From positions 20,526-84,525 of the forward strand of contig NW_025408697.1 in assembly GCF_020360975.1 (NCBI RefSeq): a stretch of DNA of 64,000 nucleotides, in the 5' to 3' direction. A program made the translations under genes and the position numbers. How positions within the stretch are numbered: the stretch's first letter is position 1; every line of letters begins with the position of its first letter. Under the pieces are notes generated by a model that was given only the letters and a program-made list of their open reading frames with translations, was not told the DNA's origin and searched no databases. This document shows, in pieces, positions 58,942-64,000 of this stretch. Origin of the DNA: Hirsutella rhossiliensis (taxonomy: Eukaryota > Ascomycota > Sordariomycetes > Hypocreales > Ophiocordycipitaceae).

Positions 58942-61299
58942 ATGCAGGAAACAAACAAAATCGAGGAGCTAGAGAGCGACTTCGTGAGGCGGAAGAACGC
59001 ATTGCAAGCGAAAAGCAACGCGCCGAAGAAGCAGAACGAGCGTCAACAAGCGAGATCGTGCCGAGAAGGAGCAGCAACGCGCCGAGAAGGAGCAGCAACG
59101 CGCCGAGAAGGAGCAGCAACGCGCCGAGAAGGAGCAGCAACGCGCCGAAGAAGCAGAGGAACAGACGCGACCGACCACATTCGACGAGTACATCGCTGCT
59201 TGTCATCACCACGTCTTTTCCAGTTCACGGTGGAAAGAGACCGCAGGCTTACGTCAAGGGGTTCCATCACCAACCCTCGAAACAAGCTGCCCTACTAGTC
59301 TTGAGCCTTGTACGGTTCATGGAACAGCAGGGGAGCATTTTCGATACTCTACGAATGTCTGCCCGTCGGCATTCGTGTCTTCGAGAGCAAAACTTCCTAG
59401 CCGGTCTAGGAAGGAGAGGCGCAACGATCGATAGCAGATGAGAAGACGCTGGAATACTTCATGCATAATAGTGTCGAAGACCCTGTCAGAGTCATCATGG
59501 AGCAACTCAGGCAGATTGACGAGGTGTGCGACGCATTCGACATGGGAAACGGGATCGTTCGAGAACCATCCTCACGCCATCAGCGACGTCGCAGAGGAAG
59601 TAGTCGCCCGGGAGAACCCGTCAACACCGCCGCAAACACCGGACCACCGACGAGATCTTCATCAGCTGCGGCCCGACCAAATCTGCATTTATCGGTCTGG
59701 TGATGACCCATCCCGGAGAAGCGGACGATGATCTATGTGTCCGAGTATAAGGCACCCCATAAGCTCACAGCTCCGCATCTCCGCGCCGGATTACGGCCGA
59801 TGAATATCTACAAGGAAGTCGTCAATCGGAAGACGATCCCGCCATCTGTGGACCCGGACGGCCGTTTTGAATATCACGCCGAGAGACTGACGGCGTCTGC
59901 CCTCACAAACGTATCACTACATGATCGAGGGCGGTCTCGAGTACGGGTTGCTGACAACTGGCGAGGCGACCGTCTTCCTCAAGGTGGACTGGGCCGAGCC
60001 TGAAACGTTGTATTATCACCTGGCAGAGCCCGGGCCGGAGGTGTTGGCTCATCCAGAGCATATGCAGTCTAGCTCCGCGGTGGGGCAGTATCTCGCGTTC
60101 AGCCTGATGGCGCTAGGTAGGCCGGGCGGACGGGTGGAACACGGGCAGGATGAGCGTGATCGGGCGACGGCGAATCTCAACAGGTGGGCGGAGGATTTCG
60201 AAACGACACTGCGATCGATTCCAGAGAGCGACCGAATGGCATCGAACATCGCATCCAGCTGGGCACCTACAACATACGAGGACTTTGACCGGTCGCCGAT
60301 TACGCGGCAGGGGAGGAGACACCGTCGAGGTAGAATAGGCGACGAGCGCAACACAATTGCGACTAGACGAGATCAGTCGGAATCATCGGACGACGAGTCG
60401 GGATATCGACCTCCGGATACGCCGAGCCCCTCTGAGCGGCAAGGACGACGTGGACAACGCGGACAACGTGGACGAGGCGATGCAAATGTACCTCGAAGAA
60501 GTCAACGAATCCTGGCACGCCGGCCCCGCCAAGGGACTGATGAGGAAGTGGAACGGCGGTACTGCACCCAAGCATGCCTCCTTGACTGGTTCAGGAGGCA
60601 CCTCGATCCTTGTTGTCCCAACGCGGGTGTCATGGCAGACCTCGAGGCGCGCTACATCCGATCAGTCATTCTACATGGCTGCAACTTCTGAGTGAGCAGC
60701 TGCGACAGACACTGGATGCCGGGATCACGAAGCTAGAAAGCACGGTGCTCGAGGAGTGCTTTCAAGGTGACCCTTCTGTCGTATGGCTACACGTTTGTGT
60801 GCAAGGGCACAGTGAAGGCCTTCATCCGAGACCTTGAGCATGAAGCAACCGTCTACAAGCGCCTAGAGCGGGTTCAGGCGTTAACGTACCTGTCTTTCTC
60901 GGAGCCGTAGACCTTCGGCCGCTGAAGAGGACCTACTACTACGACCATCGGGTTTACGTCGCATGACGTTTCTTTCATGGGAGGAGACATAATTGACGAG
61001 GCCAAGGTCGCAGCCAGCACGAGAAGAATCCTTGAGGCCAAGGCGCTTGCATCCTGCGGGCGATACATGAGGAAGGTGTGGTGCACAAAGACGCGAAGCG
61101 CCAACATGCTGGTCAACAAAGAGACGGACGGTGATGATGATCGACTTTGAGCGTGCTATGTTGCTTGAACTAGTGCGACGGCCACTTGCGCAGCTGGTGC
61201 CCAACAAGAGAAGATTGGACTCCGCAACGACAGGTCCAGGAAGGGCAGAGTATGCAAGAGGCGAGGTGCGGGAAGTTTTGGATTCGCAGAGGATACTCT
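58942..61299 (+). pseudogene. Fungal kinase-like protein with N-terminal coiled-coil repeats, frameshifted
   Basis: N-terminal charged coiled coil (ERLREAEERIASEKQRAEE) with four EKEQQRA heptads, then TRPTTFDEYIAACH. Middle segments include SEYKAPHKLTAPHLRAGLRP and YHYMIEGGLEYGLLTTGEA-type sequence near 59915-59960. A disordered basic region follows, with DESGYRPPDTPSPSERQG. The C-terminal part resembles a protein kinase: RAFIRDLEHEA-like sequence near 60815, HKDA followed by SANMLVN near 61075 (catalytic-loop Asp and Asn), and MMIDFERA near 61137, where DFE replaces DFG. It ends LDSQRIL at 61299. At least eight frame changes are present. Substrate and activity are unknown. Confidence 0.65.
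59060..59143 (+). repeat. In-frame minisatellite, four 21-bp units
   Basis: Four exact tandem copies of GCCGAGAAGGAGCAGCAACGC, encoding EKEQQRA heptads in the coding frame of the kinase-like gene. A fifth, altered unit (GCCGAAGAAGCAGAG) follows. Copy number is likely to vary between strains. Confidence 0.9.
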
Positions 61300-61523
61300 G
61301 ATGGTGAGGACAGCATTCCTGGGGATGAAGGACGGCCATAAATGAGAAAGGACGTTTATGATCGAACGTGATGACGATGGGCGACGAATGCGTCTACTAC
61401 TACTGGATAAAGGGTACGCTGTAATAGTATATTAATATGCGAGAGGCTGTGTGGTATTGATAGCTGGGTGATTACCGGAATAGTGGTGTACGATGCAAAG
61501 AGGCAACAAACCTCAGGGCTGCC

Positions 61524-61721
61524 GTCAGATCAGGCAATTGATGAGAATTATCTGAAGAACAGGAGCTAAATGAACGAACGCACGAAATGTGCAGCTCTTT
61601 ATACACAAATGCAAAGCCCGTCGCGTTTACGCAGTAGCGGTTGCCTAGCAGGCAACAGCGGCGTTGCGAGTAAAATCGCCACCTTATGAATAATCGTCCT
61701 GGACAGGCTTGATATGCGACA
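61524..61721 (-). repeat. Diverged, truncated copia-1 solo LTR
   Basis: About 198 bp resembling 6562-6799 from ATCAGGCAATTGATGAG to GATATGCGACA, with many substitutions and small deletions and without the first ~35 bp. It is clearly older than the other copia-1 LTRs in the window. Confidence 0.8.
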
Positions 61722-61773
61722 TTCACCCGGCTTCAATGCTAACAAGTCTCTGCTGCGCCAAAATAAAATAATA

Positions 61774-61960
61774 TGTCTGATCATTTGTACGATAGAGCGC
61801 ACATCGCAGGAGGGTATCACGTGCGTCAGCAGGGAACAACGTTTACCCGACACGCACACAACCTATCAAACCTCACAGCATGGTCTAGATAGCGAAGAAT
61901 AACAAGAACAACACGATCATCGATCAAAGACCCAACTGAGCCTCAGTTAACCTATCCACA
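61774..61960 (+). repeat. Probable 5' LTR of copia-3
   Basis: Ends CCTATCCACA and is followed by CTGATCAGTTGTTACC, like copia-2 (TCCACA then CTGATCAGTGTCGCCC). The proposed start TGTCTGATCATTTG is inferred by analogy. The leader that follows (GCCCACTCTATTCAGTCAACCG, CTTAGGCGTGCCCTATCGCAC) also matches the copia-2 leader. Confidence 0.5.
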
Positions 61961-62295
61961 CTGATCAGTTGTTACCTTGGCTGGTAACCTCAGAGCAGCA
62001 AGATAGAAGAGACTTCCTCAACGCATCCTCACGATCTGTGGCGCTCTGCGAAGAAAGAAGTGCTACAACGCGAGACTGACTACGAAGACCCGACCGGCGC
62101 CCACTCTATTCAGTCAACCGTGCCTAGTTGTTTGCCTCAGCCGCTGACCTCTTAGGCGTGCCCTATCGCACATACAAATCTCTGGTATCCCGCTTGATTA
62201 TTAGCTTCATTGATCACTCTCGATCAATTTGACCTCTCTTGACACCTTCTTGCCCTATTCCTCGCAGATTTTCCTGTCAAGCCCCATCCGACATC

Positions 62296-63600
62296 ATGAG
62301 CAGCAGCGCAAGCGGCAGCAGCGCGAACGCGAACGCACCGGCGCTCGACATCAACGAATTCCTCGATATTGCTGAATTCAACCGTGGCCTCGCCACAATC
62401 TTCAACATGGACCTCTTCAACACCCCAGTCAACGAGACTTCCGATGAGATCCACTATAATACCTACGTTCTCGCCCGCATCGTTGATTATAAAGTCCTCA
62501 ACATGTCAAGGTCTCGAGCTGCTTGGATCATTCCAAGAAGACTTTGAGGATTGGGAGGAAGACGACTTCAAGAAGGTCGATCCAAGGGTCCGTAAGGTCC
62601 TACGGAATACCCTAAGGTTCAGAGGAATCTATACAGGAAAGCTGAACGCAAAGATCACGGCATTCCTAGTAAATCTGAAGAACCGTGACCGACTTCCTGA
62701 GTGGGATGAAGACGATCTTCGTGATGCCATCTTATACGAGAAAACGGCCGCCTACCGACGCCAACAAGAACTCCTCAGACGTTCGCCATCGCTAGCAACA
62801 ACCCCAGCACCAACCCCAGCACCAGTCACTCCCGATCTAAACCTCCCGCAAGACCCCCCCAATGACCAATCCCTACCCCTGTCACGATCGAATCAACAGC
62901 AGCAGGAACTTATGATCAGACCAGCTATCGACCGCGAAGCTTACCGGACCGTGCCCCCAGTCCAGGTCCCCAATGAAGACCTCGATCCTGCCATCGCCAA
63001 CCAGTTTTCTAAGCTATGGGATCGAAAGCTCAACTATTCAGGTGACGCCTACGATATCCTAGATGATAAGATCCGTTACTTTCTCGATGCCTGCTCACAG
63101 CCAGCATCAAACCGTCACAATTCCACGCTTTGTTCTCAAATATCCTCACGAAGAGAGCAAAGAACTTCTTCGTGCATCAAGTCAGCCGCGATTCAACGTT
63201 CGCGGAGATGTATCAGAAGATGAAGCAGCACTTTGATACGGAAGTCAATAGGCAACAGTATCACACTGACTGGACCTCGATCAATTTCACACAGCTTCGA
63301 AGGAATCTCCCGAGAAGCCTCTCTGAAATCCTCCAGGCTCTTCTTGACAAATTGCAGCTATGCCAGAGAGCTCTTGGGAATAGCTATGGCGGCGAAGACC
63401 AGCTAATTTCAACGACAATTCGAGCATGCCGTGGCGTGCCTGAATTAGAATTCGCCCTCTTCGTGCCGGCTAAGACCTTCGAGGGACTATCTTCACAGCT
63501 AAGATCGTCACTCACAACCGTCAGCCAAAGACAGCCCGGACAGCCCAGTCAATATCTTCAAGATCAAGACCACTTTACTGACCGCCGCTATCAGCACGGC
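62296..63600 (+). pseudogene. copia-3 gag, cut at its 3' side
   Basis: Starts MSSSASGSSANANAPALDIN at 62296. Homologous to copia-2 gag: DFEDWEEDDFKKVDPRVRK, RLPEWDEDDLRDAI, SGDAYDILDDKIRYFL, TFAEMYQKMKQHFDTEVN and CRGVPELEFALF. Frame changes lie near 62520 and 63125. Homology stops near 63600, where a segment shared with 44583-44665 begins. No pol follows in the window. Confidence 0.82.
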
Positions 63601-63690
63601 GATAGCGGGTCGCTTTGGCAAAGCTGGGGTAGCAGGTCGCACGTGGAGACCAGGCGAGGCCGGGACGGTGGACGCACATAGATAGGCATG
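63595..63690 (+). repeat. Segment shared with the 44.5-kb unrecognised gene
   Basis: From AGCACGGCGATAG through TTTGGCAAAGCTGGGG, AGGTCGCACGTGGAGACC and GACGGTGGACGCACATA it matches the reverse complement of about 44583-44675, with a handful of differences. It interrupts the copia-3 gag. In the 44.5-kb gene the same bases encode the C-terminal GKAGVAGRTWRP region. Confidence 0.8.
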
Positions 63691-63704
63691 GTAACGGGGA
63701 ATAT

Positions 63705-64000
63705 TGTCGCGAAGACCATTGCGCCACGCAGGCAAAGTGGAACGCGCTCCTACAGGTGCGCTGCACTGACATATATCTGACAACCGCGTTTTTCCGACAC
63801 ACCCTCAGGGATCAGGCTCCGCTGGATTCCTGACCTTAGCAGCCCACGACGCGGAGTCGAACACCAAGCACCGCGCCCATTACCCAGGGAAATCCAAGAG
63901 AAGGAGGTACACGGCTATCTACGGGCATTACCTCGCAACGCGCAGTCACCGGAAGTTGCAGGTGTGCCATCCTCCCGGGCTCATAACTGTCGCGAAGACC
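63705..64000 (-). mobile_element. Miniature LTR retrotransposon (SMART/TRIM type), right edge cut
   Basis: TGTCGCGAAGACC occurs at 63705 and again at 63988, 283 bp apart. The first copy can be read as a 78-bp LTR (63705-63782) with TGTC...GACA ends. Immediately beside the second copy is CGGGCTCATAAC, which on the minus strand is an initiator-tRNA-Met half primer-binding site identical to that of copia-1. Between them is a non-coding internal region of about 205 bp. The second LTR continues beyond the window, so the pair cannot be fully compared. Confidence 0.6.

Noticed and set aside
63820..63905. Possible tRNA gene on the minus strand (TTCGACT-like loop)
   Set aside because: No acceptor or anticodon stem could be paired around it; it lies in the internal region of the miniature LTR element.
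1..64000. Starship-type giant element
   Set aside because: NLR and effector-like remnants could be cargo, but no tyrosine-recombinase captain (DUF3435) was recognised on either strand.
1..64000. CRISPR arrays, prokaryotic operons, riboswitches or rRNA genes
   Set aside because: No regularly spaced repeats or rRNA-like sequence; introns, LTR elements and Helitrons indicate a fungal nuclear genome.

Overview
The window looks like a transposon-rich accessory region of a filamentous ascomycete (Pezizomycotina). The evidence is short GT-AG introns with ctaat/ctaac-type branch sites, secreted carbohydrate-active and esterase genes, a Fot1/pogo-type DNA transposon, Ty1/copia elements primed by an initiator-tRNA half, two Helitron families, a hAT remnant, an NLR/ankyrin remnant and a fungal-type kinase-like gene. 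An ADP-ribosyltransferase (enterotoxin-A-like) fragment would fit an insect-associated hypocrealean fungus, but that placement is weak inference. Few genes are uninterrupted. Many carry one-base frameshifts, often at homopolymers, so either the locus is decaying or the sequence is an unpolished long-read assembly. Both readings are kept open.

Layout. 1-8276 is arm A: Helitron-1 on +, an ADP-ribosyltransferase-like fragment on -, and the 3' part of copia-1. Copia-1 runs to 12458 with two LTRs. 13988-15937 is a secreted GH1 beta-glucosidase-like gene (-). It diverges from a carboxylesterase (+, 17667-21482) across an intergenic region holding a 387-bp tandem duplication. The esterase is split by a complete pogo/Fot1 element (19331-21183) with a TA duplication. 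21533-22011 and 30688-31165 are inverted copies of a solo LTR. Between them lies a GH39-like glycosidase gene cut by copia-2 (22948-29039), which has identical LTRs and a perfect ACTTC target duplication. 31344-31800 is a DUF3505/OrsD-like fragment.

31995-34986 is a truncated Helitron-2 copy (-), joined abruptly to arm A' (34987-43236), the inverted copy of arm A. 43.2-47.9 kb contains an unrecognised duplicated gene family and little else. 47.9-53.2 kb is a longer Helitron-2 copy (+). From 53.4 kb come a solo copia-1 LTR, an ankyrin/NLR C-terminal remnant (-), a hypothetical gene, an RNase H1-like gene (+), a hAT transposase remnant (-), a fungal kinase-like gene (+) and a copia-3 gag (+). 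At the right edge is a miniature LTR element (SMART/TRIM type) with the same initiator-tRNA primer site as copia-1.

How the parts relate. The ordinary host genes that can be recognised are two glycoside hydrolases, one esterase, the RNase H1-like gene, the kinase-like gene and the NLR remnant. The rest is nested mobile DNA. Two insertions can be removed on paper to leave continuous host reading frames. The 8.25-kb inverted duplication with a chimeric Helitron/copia join at 34986/34987 is the largest structural feature and needs checking against raw reads.
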